Source: Spirosoma foliorum | GTDB lineage: Bacteria; Bacteroidota; Bacteroidia; Cytophagales; Spirosomataceae | DNA: 64,000 nucleotides | Assembly: GCF_014117325.1 (NCBI RefSeq) | Contig: NZ_CP059732.1 | Span: forward strand, 4,167,001 to 4,231,000 | Direction of reading: 5' to 3' | Part shown: piece after piece, positions 1 to 9,197 of the stretch | Layout of the letters: the number at the start of each line of letters is the position of its first letter | Numbering within the stretch: the first letter of the stretch is position 1 | Position numbers and translations under genes: made by a program | The notes under the pieces: model-generated | Told to the model about the DNA's origin: nothing | Databases searched by the model: none | What the model saw: only the letters and a program-made list of their open reading frames with translations

Positions 1-327
1 ACGGGCTTCTCGGCCTCCACCCGTTCGATCGTTGTTAACCCATTAGCTGGCACTACCAGCACCTACACCGTACGCGATAGCAAGAATTGCGTACAGGATG
101 TTTTCACAGTGATTAGTTCAGGCCCTATGTTCACGCTTAAATCGGGAAACTGGAACGATCCCAGCATCTGGTCTGGCAATCGAGTTCCTACCAGTTCCGA
201 TACACTGCAGTTAAAACATCTGGTGAGCATTCCGAATAATACCGAAGTACATGCATTGACGATAAACTACGACCCCGGGATTAAGCTCCAGATTGGTTTG
301 CAAGCCAAAGTAAGGATCGCCAACTAG
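1..327 (+). CDS. C-terminal end of a large surface/secreted protein (5' end outside window)
   Basis: The frame is open from the first base to the TAG at 325-327, so this is the last 108 residues of a protein that begins upstream. The opening part has an immunoglobulin-like repeat flavour (TSTYTVRDSKNC resembles the end of the TYTVTxxDxxGC repeats of Bacteroidota adhesins). It is followed by GNWNDPSIWSGNRVP, a segment commonly found near the end of secreted Bacteroidota proteins. No T9SS sorting domain is visible after it. A GTG at 109 could be taken as a start, but the coding frame clearly extends upstream. The binding partner or function is unknown. The gene converges on the di-heme peroxidase, with only 4 nt between the two stop codons. 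Confidence 0.75.
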   Translation, partial: TGFSASTRSIVVNPLAGTTSTYTVRDSKNCVQDVFTVISSGPMFTLKSGNWNDPSIWSGNRVPTSSDTLQLKHLVSIPNNTEVHALTINYDPGIKLQIGLQAKVRIAN

Positions 328-331
328 CCGT

Positions 332-2218
332 TTAGTACCTGCCACCAGGCTTCCGTCGATTCAAGGCGGGTTCACGTTCAACAATTGGCAACTGGGTCGG
401 TCGGCTAGTCAGGCCGGTTGTATCTGTTAATGAGTTTAGAAACGAAACCAGTGCTTTCTGCTCCACAGGCGTCAGATCGAGGGGTTTATCGGCTAAGGTT
501 TGCCCATCAAGATGAATACCAATCCCTCGCCCTCCGCCCCGGTTATAGAAATCCACAACCTGATCGAGTGTTTTATAAACGCCATTATGCATGTAGGGAG
601 CTGTAAGGGCTGCATTACGTACCGTTGGCGTTTTAAACGCAAACCGATGTAGTTCTTTCTGGTACGTCATAAATTTCCCAGGGTCTGAGTCAATGCGGGC
701 GTTTTCTATTTTTCGGCGATTGGGCACCCCAATAATTTCGCTTTCGGTCTTGTCGAAATGAGGAGGTGTAAAGCCATTATAAATAGGGAAGAAATGGCAG
801 GTTGCGCAACGGGCTTTGCCTAAAAACAAGTTAAAGCCCAGCTTTTCGTCGGCCGTTAGTGACACCTCTTCTCCACGCAGATAGCGGTCAGATCGGGAAT
901 TAAGGCTCGTCAGGCTACGGATATAACACGCCAGCGCATTGCGTACGTTCGGGGCAGTCAAGCCACCCGAGAAAGCTTCAGTGAACCATTTTTTGTACTC
1001 ACTGCTTCCCGACAGTTTACGAACGACTTCATCAGGAGACGTTCGCATCTCGTGGGCATTTTTGAGCACATCGTGAGCCTGGTCTTCCAAATAAAAAACC
1101 CTCGAATCGTAAAACTGGACATTTTGCAAGCCAGCGTTCAGCAAGGTGGGCGCATTTCGCAGAACCGATTTCCGCCCCCGAAACGCCCGGCTTTTCACGC
1201 GACCATCGGTAAACGCCCGCTCTGGCTGGTGGCACGAAGCACAGCTCCGGGCATTATTCCCCGATAATAAGGGATCAAAAAACAGCACCTTACCCAACGC
1301 TACTTTTTGGGGAGAACTCCTAAAATCACCAAAGTTGATCAAGTAATCGGGTCGGAAAGCACCCGAATCAGAGAGTGTGGTAACCATAGGCGACAGAAAC
1401 CGGCCACTAGCTGTCACCCCAACGCCTAGCGTCTGTCGAGCCTGCTGTAATACGTTACAAAGTGGATAGAGTTGTTCCCGAATAAACGTAACCCGATCGA
1501 AACTACTAAAATCAGAAGCCTTGCTTACGGCCTGAATAGCGGCTAGCCAGTGCTTTTCTACCTGCGTTGCCAACGCATTAGGAAGACGGTTGGCATACGG
1601 TTGGAATGTTTCATGAAGGGTAGTAAGAACAACGGCAGCTTCGGGTAATCCGGTCTGGACTTCGGGCGCATCATACCCAGTGATCCCCAAGGTCAATAAC
1701 CGGAAAAGTTCCTCCCGTATGGCCTCTAAAATATCGGTATCTGATAGTTTGTTAGCAGGTATACCTTGCTCTAATCGGGTTGAGTACGATAATAATACCG
1801 TTAGCTCGTGGACTAAGCTATCTTTTTGCGTCCGATCGTAGGTTGGAAATAGGTAAGGTTCAACAACTTGCAAACCACGGGGCATCATAAGAATCTCGCC
1901 AGGCTCATCTACTTCAACTTCCACGACCGGGGGGCCATTGACGCGACTAGCCAAAACGGGCTGATAATATTCCAATAGCCATTCGAGACGCTTGTACCCT
2001 AACCGACTTCGTTTGAAAGCCGCCTGTAGTGAATCTTGCGGGGCATCGCTTTGTACATAGGTTGCCAGTTGCTGAACCTGCTGATGAAACCGACTTTTAT
2101 CAGCCAGAAATCGGGCGTATACCTGCTCTCCCTCAGTAGGTGTTTCCTGAGGTAAAAAAGCCGCAGTAGCCACCAGTATACAAAACAATCCCAGCGCCCG
2201 ATACATTGAAACGTTCAT
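332..2218 (-). CDS. Di-heme cytochrome c peroxidase / MauG-like protein
   Basis: A periplasmic heme protein of about 628 aa. Two c-type heme motifs are visible, SCASCH near residue 324 and RCATCH near residue 468, as in the CCP/MauG family that reduces hydrogen peroxide or oxidises protein substrates. GKVLFFDPLLSGN just before the first heme and TPTVRNAALTAPYMHNG near the C-terminus are family signatures. The first ~280 residues are an extra helical region not found in short CcpA proteins; its role is unknown. I chose the ATG at 2218 because it gives a plain signal peptide (MNVSMYRALGLFCILVATAA). A longer start at 2239 is possible. It is followed by no obvious partner gene; the RNA methylase gene upstream is on the same strand with a 53-nt gap. 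Confidence 0.85.
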   Translation of the reverse strand: MNVSMYRALGLFCILVATAAFLPQETPTEGEQVYARFLADKSRFHQQVQQLATYVQSDAPQDSLQAAFKRSRLGYKRLEWLLEYYQPVLASRVNGPPVVEVEVDEPGEILMMPRGLQVVEPYLFPTYDRTQKDSLVHELTVLLSYSTRLEQGIPANKLSDTDILEAIREELFRLLTLGITGYDAPEVQTGLPEAAVVLTTLHETFQPYANRLPNALATQVEKHWLAAIQAVSKASDFSSFDRVTFIREQLYPLCNVLQQARQTLGVGVTASGRFLSPMVTTLSDSGAFRPDYLINFGDFRSSPQKVALGKVLFFDPLLSGNNARSCASCHQPERAFTDGRVKSRAFRGRKSVLRNAPTLLNAGLQNVQFYDSRVFYLEDQAHDVLKNAHEMRTSPDEVVRKLSGSSEYKKWFTEAFSGGLTAPNVRNALACYIRSLTSLNSRSDRYLRGEEVSLTADEKLGFNLFLGKARCATCHFFPIYNGFTPPHFDKTESEIIGVPNRRKIENARIDSDPGKFMTYQKELHRFAFKTPTVRNAALTAPYMHNGVYKTLDQVVDFYNRGGGRGIGIHLDGQTLADKPLDLTPVEQKALVSFLNSLTDTTGLTSRPTQLPIVEREPALNRRKPGGRY

Positions 2219-2271
2219 TTTCACGAAGATACGGAACAAACACCCTCCGTAAATTGATAATTGAGAGCTAC

Positions 2272-3030
2272 TTACTGCCCTGCATTAACCCGTCGAATAT
2301 TATCTAATAAAACAGCGGTAGCGATTCCAACGTTTAATGACTCAGCATCGCCATAGCGCGGAATCGTCACACGTTGCGTCACGAACTGCGCTACTTCGGG
2401 GCGGATTCCGTTCGATTCATTGCCCATCACCAGATAACCCGATTGACTAAATGCCAGTGTATGCACATCCTCACCGCCTAAAAAAGCGCCGTAAACAGCC
2501 AATGGGGTGTTTTTTTGATTCAGCACTTCAACAACATTGCCATACCACCACTGCACCCGGGTAAAGGAGCCTTTGCTAGCCGAAATAACTTTGGGGTTAT
2601 ACACATCGGCTGTGGTTTCGGAGCAGAGAATTTTCCGGACGCCATACCAGTCGGCAATTCTGAGGATGGTACCAAGATTACCAGGGTCCCGAATATCATC
2701 TAAAATTAAAGCGATCTCGCCTGGTTCGGCCAATAGCGGACGGTTCTCTTTCGTTTTGACCACAGCGAGCGCTGCGTTATTACTTTCGAGGGTGCCAGCG
2801 CGTTCAAGATCACCAACCGATGCAATTTCGACGGGCGTTCGTTGGTGGTCTGTTAAGCGAGCGTTTTCTTTGTAGAATGCTTCGGTCGCTACAACAAGTT
2901 CAATCTGAAAATCAGACTGTAGAACTTCCTGAACGCTCTTGGCCCCTTCGACCAGAAATGCCCCATACTGCTGCCGGTATTTTTTCTGGTGCAGCGACTG
3001 AATATATTTAAGTTGATTTTTAGAAAGCAT
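2272..3030 (-). CDS. TrmH/SpoU-family RNA 2'-O-ribose methyltransferase
   Basis: A 252-aa SPOUT-fold methylase that transfers a methyl group from S-adenosylmethionine to a ribose 2'-OH of rRNA or tRNA. The three SpoU motifs are visible: the DIRDPGNLGTILR region, GYLVMGNESNGI, and IPRYGDAESLNVGIATAVLL at the knotted C-terminus. The N-terminal KNQLKYIQSLHQKKYRQQYGAFLVEG is the usual substrate-binding extension. The start at 3030 (MLSKNQ) is preferred over the longer frame to 3081, because the added residues are encoded by an inverted repeat and are not family-like. It is divergent from tamL; the two start codons overlap inside one CATG. Which RNA is modified cannot be told from sequence alone. 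Confidence 0.88.
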   Translation of the reverse strand: MLSKNQLKYIQSLHQKKYRQQYGAFLVEGAKSVQEVLQSDFQIELVVATEAFYKENARLTDHQRTPVEIASVGDLERAGTLESNNAALAVVKTKENRPLLAEPGEIALILDDIRDPGNLGTILRIADWYGVRKILCSETTADVYNPKVISASKGSFTRVQWWYGNVVEVLNQKNTPLAVYGAFLGGEDVHTLAFSQSGYLVMGNESNGIRPEVAQFVTQRVTIPRYGDAESLNVGIATAVLLDNIRRVNAGQ

Positions 3031-5701
3031 GAAAAAAATGTATGATATACGATATATGATGTATGAGAGGCTAACTAGCAATATATCCTACATCCTACAT
3101 CATACATCACGCTTAGGCTTATTTTTACTAATTGTGTCTTTATCCGGTTGTTTGAGTTCGAAGAACTTACGTACGAACTCTTATATCCTGACGGCGCAAA
3201 CGATACGGGGCAATCATACGATTTCGAGTGAGTCTCTGGAAAGCCTGATTCCCCAAAAACCCAACCGCCGGATTTTGGCCCTCCCCATTACTCCGCCACT
3301 TTGGTTCTATCAATTGGGCGCGAATCGGTACAACCGCGAGAAGGCCCTACAGGAGTTACAGGCCAAAACTAACGAATTTGAAGAGCAAAGCCAGCAATTA
3401 GCCGATCAACCCCAGGCGCTAAAAAAACTGAATCGTCGGTATGGTCGAAAATTGAAGCATCTGCGCGTAAAAGCTGAAGAAGGAAACTGGCTCATGCGGA
3501 GTCTTGGTGAGCCTCCCTCTTATTTTGCCGAAAGCGATGCCAAAGCCAATGCAGCCAAAATGCAGAAGTACCTGTCTGACAAAGGTTTTTTCAATGCCAA
3601 AACGGCGTATTCGCTCGATACCTTACGCCGTCGGCAGATCCGGGTGAATTACCTGATTAGCGAAAACGAAGGCTTTTATCTACGCAACATTACGTATACA
3701 ATTGCCGATCCACGGGTCGACTCTATTGTTCGTCAATCATTTGACAAATCAAAACTCCAAACCGGCGAACGATTCGATTTTGATAACATGGCGAATGAGC
3801 GTATTCGCATTGAAACGCTCTTGCGTGACCAGGGCTATTACACTTTTTCGCGGCAGTATATCCGGGCTACTGACGTGGATACGGTACGCCGGGGTAATGA
3901 TCGCCGTTTCCATGACAGGCTCGAACCCGGCGATTCGACTCGTCGAAATGTAGATGTAGCGTTGCAGATTGTCAATCCACCCGGCAAATCGGCACATCCA
4001 ATTTATCGCATTGGCGATGTGGAAGTGCGAGTCAGCCCCGATATAGACGCTTCGGGAAGCTCCACGACAACGGCGTCAGCAATGGCGTTGGATACAGTAC
4101 GTCGTAACGGAATCACTTACCTGTTGGGCGGGCGTGATATCTCAACTCGATTATTAGACGCCAAAATTCTTGTTCGCCCTGGTCAGCTCTATAACCAAAC
4201 TAACTACCGGGATACCCAACGACAGCTGTTTCTGCTCAATCAGTTTAAATACATCAATCTCAACTTTATTGATAGCACCAATCGATTGCTACGAACACTC
4301 GTAACAGCCTCTCCATTAGACAAATACGAAGCCACTGCAGAGGGAGGTGCAACAAGCCTGCTGTATCAAGGTCAAGCCTTTCCGGGTGGTTTTGGCAGCT
4401 TGATTTTCCGAATACGTAATATGCTGGGAGGGCTCGAAACCTTCGAAATCTCTGCCCGCTACGGGATAGAAGCTCAGACTGGATTTGTGGTCGATCCAAC
4501 GAATCCCACTAAAGTTGTTTATAAATCGCAGGAATTAGGTGTAAGTAGCTCACTGACTTTTCCTCAAATTTTGTTTCCTGGTCCTCTTCGGTTTGGCTTT
4601 AACCGCTATGCCCCCCGCACGCAAGTCAGCTTAAGCCTCAATAATACGTTTAGACCCGATTTTCGACGATCACTTCTTCGGGCCTCCATGGCTTATAACT
4701 GGCAAACAACACCTACTAAGCAATTCAGTTTTTTTATTGCCGACATTAACCTGATTAATGCTGGCGATGGTAGCAACAAGATTATAAGCGATGCTTTTAA
4801 AGATCAATTGGATAGTCTCCAGAAGACAGGAAGCACAGTCTATTTAAGCTTCCGGCGGTCAATTAGTTCAAGTTTCAGTTTTGCCTACACGTATAATACG
4901 AATACGCCGAACCAAAATCATCGGGCTAATTTTCTCCGTGCAGTAGTTGAATCAGGAGGTACAACCTTAAACTTCTTTCCAGAAGCGCAGCTGCGAAAGT
5001 TTTTCAACACGACCGACACTACAGGGTTACAGTTTTATAAATTCCTGCGTTTCAACCTGGATTATCGGCATTACATTCCTTTGCGGCCCCGTACTACACT
5101 CGCCTTCCGATTCAATACGGGGCTAGTATATGGCTATGGATCAAACAATACTGCACCTTACGAAAAACTGTTTTTCGCGGGTGGTAGCAACAGCATTCGG
5201 GCCTGGCTTCCCCGGCGACTAGGCCCTGGCTCCGAATGGCCACAAACCGTAGGCGGCAAACCTGTATTCAGTTCACCTGATGAACAACAATTTCTTTATA
5301 TCATTGAAAAACCTGGCGATATGATTATCGAGGGGTCGGCTGAGCTACGAGGTAGGTTATTTCATCTTGGGGCCGATGTTAATGGGGCTATTTTTGTGGA
5401 TGCGGGGAACGTCTGGAACATAAGATATAACGAGAAACGCCCTGGTACCACCTTTGGGTTCGATACGTTTATTCCACAAATTGCCGTCGGTACCGGCGTT
5501 GGTCTTCGAATCGATTTCTCCTTTTTTGTGATCCGCTTCGATGGCGGTATTAAAGTCTGGGACCCTGCCCGGAGGTATATTGATCCAACGAGCGGGGAGC
5601 CAGTTGACAAACGATTTACCCTCCCTGAGTTCTCTCTAAGTAAGTTATCGAGCGGCCCTAACCCCTTGGTTATCAACTTTGGGATCGGTTACCCCTTTTA
5701 A
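3029..5701 (+). CDS. tamL: Translocation and assembly module lipoprotein TamL (Omp85 family)
   Basis: An outer-membrane protein of about 890 aa of the BamA/TamA superfamily, in the lipidated Bacteroidota form. A lipobox (IVSLSGC, Cys about residue 41) is followed by QKPNRRILALPITPPLWFYQLG, typical of TamL. POTRA-like domains come next to about residue 420, then a 16-strand-type barrel ending in Phe (INFGIGYPF). It is expected to work with TamB in outer-membrane protein insertion. The start is uncertain: ATGs at 3029, 3056 and 3059 all precede the signal peptide, and the coding segment between 3037 and 3106 is an inverted repeat that contributes NISYILHH to the signal peptide. No tamB lies adjacent. 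Confidence 0.85.
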   Translation: MKKMYDIRYMMYERLTSNISYILHHTSRLGLFLLIVSLSGCLSSKNLRTNSYILTAQTIRGNHTISSESLESLIPQKPNRRILALPITPPLWFYQLGANRYNREKALQELQAKTNEFEEQSQQLADQPQALKKLNRRYGRKLKHLRVKAEEGNWLMRSLGEPPSYFAESDAKANAAKMQKYLSDKGFFNAKTAYSLDTLRRRQIRVNYLISENEGFYLRNITYTIADPRVDSIVRQSFDKSKLQTGERFDFDNMANERIRIETLLRDQGYYTFSRQYIRATDVDTVRRGNDRRFHDRLEPGDSTRRNVDVALQIVNPPGKSAHPIYRIGDVEVRVSPDIDASGSSTTTASAMALDTVRRNGITYLLGGRDISTRLLDAKILVRPGQLYNQTNYRDTQRQLFLLNQFKYINLNFIDSTNRLLRTLVTASPLDKYEATAEGGATSLLYQGQAFPGGFGSLIFRIRNMLGGLETFEISARYGIEAQTGFVVDPTNPTKVVYKSQELGVSSSLTFPQILFPGPLRFGFNRYAPRTQVSLSLNNTFRPDFRRSLLRASMAYNWQTTPTKQFSFFIADINLINAGDGSNKIISDAFKDQLDSLQKTGSTVYLSFRRSISSSFSFAYTYNTNTPNQNHRANFLRAVVESGGTTLNFFPEAQLRKFFNTTDTTGLQFYKFLRFNLDYRHYIPLRPRTTLAFRFNTGLVYGYGSNNTAPYEKLFFAGGSNSIRAWLPRRLGPGSEWPQTVGGKPVFSSPDEQQFLYIIEKPGDMIIEGSAELRGRLFHLGADVNGAIFVDAGNVWNIRYNEKRPGTTFGFDTFIPQIAVGTGVGLRIDFSFFVIRFDGGIKVWDPARRYIDPTSGEPVDKRFTLPEFSLSKLSSGPNPLVINFGIGYPF
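3037..3106. repeat. Imperfect inverted repeat inside the tamL 5' end
   Basis: The left arm (3037-3064, TATGATATACGATATATGAT core) pairs with the right arm (3079-3106, CCTACATCATACATC end) with roughly five mismatches over 28 nt. A related but different GGATATATGAT palindrome lies at 31741-31801. The repeat overlaps the translation start of tamL and the upstream edge of the divergent methylase gene. Confidence 0.7.
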
Positions 5702-5732
5702 GCATTACCCATATATACCCATAAATAAACTC

Positions 5733-5966
5733 ATGATTGCTACGTATTTTAAAGACAATGCACCTAAGGATGAGCAGCTTGTGCACTATGGCATCTCAGA
5801 ATCCAGGCCTCCTACACTTCCTCCCGATAGCCCTATTGGCCGCTGGAATGGAACTTTTGGAGTGATCGTCACAGATCGGCTTCAAATCAATGATTATGTT
5901 GGTAATGCCACAGCCTGCTGGGCTTATACCGGCCAAATAACGATGGTTCCAGCCTTGTTTGCTTAA
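5733..5966 (+). CDS. Small hypothetical protein (doubtful)
   Basis: A 77-aa frame beginning MIATYFKDN; an in-frame longer start exists at 5679, but it would overlap the end of tamL. The middle (SPIGRWNGTFGVIVTDR) looks protein-like, but I recognise no family, signal peptide or membrane segment. It sits alone in the 470-nt gap between tamL and miaB. It could be a genuine small gene, a remnant or chance. Nothing in the context suggests a function. Confidence 0.3.
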   Translation: MIATYFKDNAPKDEQLVHYGISESRPPTLPPDSPIGRWNGTFGVIVTDRLQINDYVGNATACWAYTGQITMVPALFA

Positions 5967-6172
5967 CGATCTCTTTGTTTTTACTGCTGCATCTAGCTAA
6001 TCTTTAAGAGAAATTAACGGCATATCCTGCCAAAATGACAGCATAATCGGGGCTTTCTTCGTAATTTTGTAAAAACACCGGGCCGCCGGAGCGGTCGATA
6101 GTCGTCAGTAGGTAGTCGCTAGCCAACTCCTACTGCCGACTGTCGGCTATTGACTATTGACTATCAACTATT
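5967..6172. other. Intergenic region with weak inverted repeat upstream of miaB
   Basis: This gap has no convincing gene. Between about 6094 and 6172 there is a low-quality inverted repeat built from GTCAATAG/CTATTGAC-like words (GTCGATAGTC on the left, GACTATTGACTATC on the right) ending just before the miaB ATG. This is the same placement as the stronger repeats elsewhere in the window. No clear promoter can be asserted. Confidence 0.4.
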
Positions 6173-7654
6173 ATGACGCTCATTCCCGAACTTACCATAC
6201 TACAACCGGCTGATAAGGAACAGATTGATCTGCCACGCACCTCGGAAGACGAGTTGGCAGTAGGTAAAAAACGGCTCTATATTGAAAGTTATGGCTGCCA
6301 GATGAATTTCGCAGATAGCGAAATTGTAGCAGCCGTTATGCGGAATGCAGGTTTTGCGACTACTTCAACGGCCGAAGATGCCGACGTTATTTTTTTAAAT
6401 ACCTGTGCAATTCGTGATAACGCTGAACAGAAAGTTCGGCATCGGCTCAAACACCTCACCGGCCTTAAACGTCAGAAGCCTGAGCTGCTGGTAGGCATGC
6501 TTGGCTGTATGGCTGAGCGACTGAAAGTCAAGCTACTGGAAGAAGAAAAAGTAGTTGACATTGTGGCTGGTCCAGATGCGTACCGCGACATTCCCAAACT
6601 AGTTGAAGAAGCTGAATCGGGCCAGAAAGCCGTAAACGTGTTTTTGTCGCGTGAAGAAACTTACGCCGATATTTCGCCTATTCGCCTGAATTCGAACGGG
6701 GTTACGGCCTTCGTTTCGATCATGCGTGGCTGCGATAATATGTGCAGTTTCTGCGTGGTGCCGTTCACTCGTGGTCGCGAACGCAGCCGCGATCCCTACA
6801 GCATCGTTCGTGAAGCACAGGATCTTTTCGATCGGGGCTATCGCGAAGTGACCTTGCTGGGGCAGAACGTGGATAGTTATAAATGGAAGGGAACCGAGGG
6901 TACAGTACAAGAAACAGAAAATGCAGTAGAGGCTCATTCCCATGCTCCGAGCACCGAGCCTATTACCACCTTCGCGAATCTCCTCGAAATGGTGGCGCTG
7001 ATTCATCACGACCTACGCGTACGGTTTTCGACTTCACACCCAAAAGATATTACGGATGATGTGCTACATACCATGGCACAGTACGAAAACATCTGTAACT
7101 ATATCCACTTACCGGCCCAAAGCGGCAACAGTCGGGTATTGAAATTAATGAACCGAACGTACGACCGCCCCTGGTATATCGGCAAAATTGATCGAATCCG
7201 GGAAATTCTGGGCGAAGACTGCGGCATCTCGACCGATATGATTTCGGGTTTCTGCACCGAAACCGAAGAGGAACACCAGGAATCGCTGTCGCTTATGGAT
7301 TATGTCCGCTATGACTATGCTTACATGTTTGCCTATTCGGAACGTCCTGGTACGCTAGCCGCTAAAAAATATGCGGATGACATTCCCGAAGACGTAAAAA
7401 AACGGCGGCTGAATGAGATCATCGCCCGGCAATTAGCGCACTCTTCGGAACGGAATCAACGTCATATCGGTCAGGTTCAACGCGTCCTGATCGAAGGAAC
7501 GTCTAAACGCTCTGAAGACTTCCTGTGTGGCCGAAATGATCAGAACAAAATGGTCGTTTTTCCGAAAGGGAATCATACAAAAGGCCAGTATGTAAATGTG
7601 CTTGTCACCGAATGTACCTCAGCAACGCTGAGGGGTGAAGTAGTTAATGAATAA
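6173..7654 (+). CDS. miaB: tRNA (N6-isopentenyl adenosine(37)-C2)-methylthiotransferase MiaB
   Basis: A radical-SAM methylthiotransferase of 493 aa that adds the methylthio group to i6A37 of tRNAs reading UNN codons. The N-terminal UPF0004 domain starts at [15 protein letters not shown] (~residue 36), with further cluster cysteines in [10 protein letters not shown] and GMLGCMAER. The SAM-cluster motif CDNMCSFC has its cysteines at about 187, 191 and 194. The C-terminal ~65 residues form a TRAM-type RNA-binding domain. A low-complexity insertion (roughly residues 240-263, Glu/Thr/His-rich) interrupts the radical-SAM barrel compared with the usual length. It is the first gene of an apparent operon with the sigma-54 activator, lptE, a hypothetical gene and secG, an order seen widely in Bacteroidota. 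Confidence 0.96.
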   Translation: MTLIPELTILQPADKEQIDLPRTSEDELAVGKKRLYIESYGCQMNFADSEIVAAVMRNAGFATTSTAEDADVIFLNTCAIRDNAEQKVRHRLKHLTGLKRQKPELLVGMLGCMAERLKVKLLEEEKVVDIVAGPDAYRDIPKLVEEAESGQKAVNVFLSREETYADISPIRLNSNGVTAFVSIMRGCDNMCSFCVVPFTRGRERSRDPYSIVREAQDLFDRGYREVTLLGQNVDSYKWKGTEGTVQETENAVEAHSHAPSTEPITTFANLLEMVALIHHDLRVRFSTSHPKDITDDVLHTMAQYENICNYIHLPAQSGNSRVLKLMNRTYDRPWYIGKIDRIREILGEDCGISTDMISGFCTETEEEHQESLSLMDYVRYDYAYMFAYSERPGTLAAKKYADDIPEDVKKRRLNEIIARQLAHSSERNQRHIGQVQRVLIEGTSKRSEDFLCGRNDQNKMVVFPKGNHTKGQYVNVLVTECTSATLRGEVVNE

Positions 7655-7726
7655 TGTAGAATGGATAATGTATAATGGCCTAAAGCCGCAATTTCCTACA
7701 CATTATTCATTCTACATTATTCATTA
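7645..7726. repeat. ATTCATT-type inverted repeat between miaB and the sigma-54 activator
   Basis: Two 30-nt arms (7645-7674 and 7697-7726) pair with only two mismatches, with a 22-nt loop. The left arm contains the miaB stop codon (7652-7654). The right arm ends 12 nt before the next start codon. Confidence 0.85.
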
Positions 7727-7738
7727 TTCATTAAAAAG

Positions 7739-9097
7739 ATGAATCAACAGGAAATTCAAAGCATTAAACAGCGCTTCGGTATAATTGGTAATGCACCAGC
7801 TCTCAACTACGCTATCAACGTAGCGATGCAGGTGGCTGCTACCGATCTGACTGTACTCATTACGGGTGAAAGCGGTAGTGGTAAAGAGTCTTTTTCGAAG
7901 ATAATCCATAGCCTGAGTGCCCGTAAACACGGCCAGTTTATTGCCATCAACTGCGGAGCTATTCCTGAAGGTACAATTGACTCGGAGTTGTTTGGTCACG
8001 AAAAAGGCTCATTTACTGGTGCTGTTGATTCCCGAAAAGGGTATTTTGAGACGACCAACGGAGGAACTATTTTCTTAGATGAAATTGGCGAAATGCCGCT
8101 CGGTACACAGGCCCGGTTGCTACGTGTACTCGAAAATGGAGAGTTTATTCGGGTTGGGTCATCGAAGACGCAGAAAACCGATGTTCGGGTTGTTGCTGCG
8201 ACTAATGTCAACCTGATGGATGCGGTTGAAAAAGGAAAGTTCCGGGAAGATTTATACTATCGTCTGAACACCGTTCCCATTTTTGTGCCGCCCCTCCGCG
8301 AACGCGGTGCCGATATCGAACTTCTGTTTCGGAAGTTCACGACCGATTTTGCCGAACGCTATCGCATCAACCCGTTACAATTAACCGAGAGCGCCAAGCA
8401 AACGCTCATGGCCTACCCATTTCCGGGTAATATTCGGCAATTGAAAAATATTGCAGAACAAATATCCATCCTTGAGTCGGAACAGAACAAGCCAATTGAT
8501 GGGGAAACACTGGCCAAATACCTGCCTCTTTCTCAACAACCGAACCGAACACTAGCCTTATTTCCGCAAGCTCCCGGTACCAACGGTGAGAATTTTTCGG
8601 AACGGGAACTGCTCTATAAAGTTCTGTTCGATATGCGTCGGGATGTGAACGATCTAAAAAAACTCGTTCGCGATGTACTCGGCAATGAACAGGATGGTCG
8701 GCAGATTCTGCATAATCACAAAGATTTATTCGATTCGATCTCGCCCGATGTCGATTTGCGTCCATCGACGGATGTAAGCGTTACTCGCTTTTTGCCTGCT
8801 ACGAATGGCTCAATCCGCGCGGAGACGCCACCGCCTTCAGAAACCTACGGTACCCATCCCCCCGTTCAGATTTTTGATAATGTAGATGGTGATGTCAACG
8901 AAGTAACCGAAGTAGAAGATGTAACTCATGAAACGGAAGAAGACGATTCGCTCTCGCTCGAACGGCAGGAAAAAGAAATGATCCTGAAAGCGCTCCGACG
9001 CAACAACAATAAGCGTAAATACGCAGCCCAAGCACTTGGTATCTCAGAGCGGACGTTATACCGAAAAATTAAACAGTATGAGATTGATGAAGAATAG
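7739..9097 (+). CDS. Sigma-54-dependent transcriptional regulator without receiver domain
   Basis: A bacterial enhancer-binding protein of 452 aa. The AAA+ domain begins almost at the N-terminus: Walker A GESGSGKE at residues 43-50, the sigma-54 contact loop as GSFTGA (usually GAFTGA) at 90-95, and Walker B GGTIFLDEIGEMP near 108. After a linker of about 150 residues with an acidic stretch (VTEVEDVTHETEEDD), a Fis-type helix-turn-helix closes the protein (KYAAQALGISERTLYRKIK). There is no receiver, GAF or PAS domain, so activity must be set by another protein or by abundance. It sits between miaB and lptE. The target promoters are not visible here. Confidence 0.92.
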   Translation: MNQQEIQSIKQRFGIIGNAPALNYAINVAMQVAATDLTVLITGESGSGKESFSKIIHSLSARKHGQFIAINCGAIPEGTIDSELFGHEKGSFTGAVDSRKGYFETTNGGTIFLDEIGEMPLGTQARLLRVLENGEFIRVGSSKTQKTDVRVVAATNVNLMDAVEKGKFREDLYYRLNTVPIFVPPLRERGADIELLFRKFTTDFAERYRINPLQLTESAKQTLMAYPFPGNIRQLKNIAEQISILESEQNKPIDGETLAKYLPLSQQPNRTLALFPQAPGTNGENFSERELLYKVLFDMRRDVNDLKKLVRDVLGNEQDGRQILHNHKDLFDSISPDVDLRPSTDVSVTRFLPATNGSIRAETPPPSETYGTHPPVQIFDNVDGDVNEVTEVEDVTHETEEDDSLSLERQEKEMILKALRRNNNKRKYAAQALGISERTLYRKIKQYEIDEE

Positions 9098-9103
9098 ATT
9101 TTC

Positions 9104-9197
9104 AATGATGAATGATGAATTAAGAATGATCCAGGCCGCCAATAAGATCAAGCGACTCTTTTTGTTATTCATCATTCTTAATTCATCATTCATCATT
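9104..9197. repeat. 27-bp perfect inverted repeat spanning the lptE start and signal peptide
   Basis: The left arm at 9104-9130 and right arm at 9171-9197 are exact reverse complements over 27 nt, separated by 40 nt. The word is built of AATGATG/CATCATT. The left arm includes the preferred lptE ATG (9126). The right arm is read as IILNSSFII, the hydrophobic core of the signal peptide. Confidence 0.92.

Noticed and set aside
1032..1346. Overlapping frames opposite the di-heme peroxidase gene
   Set aside because: Antisense shadows of a well-supported coding gene, without motifs.
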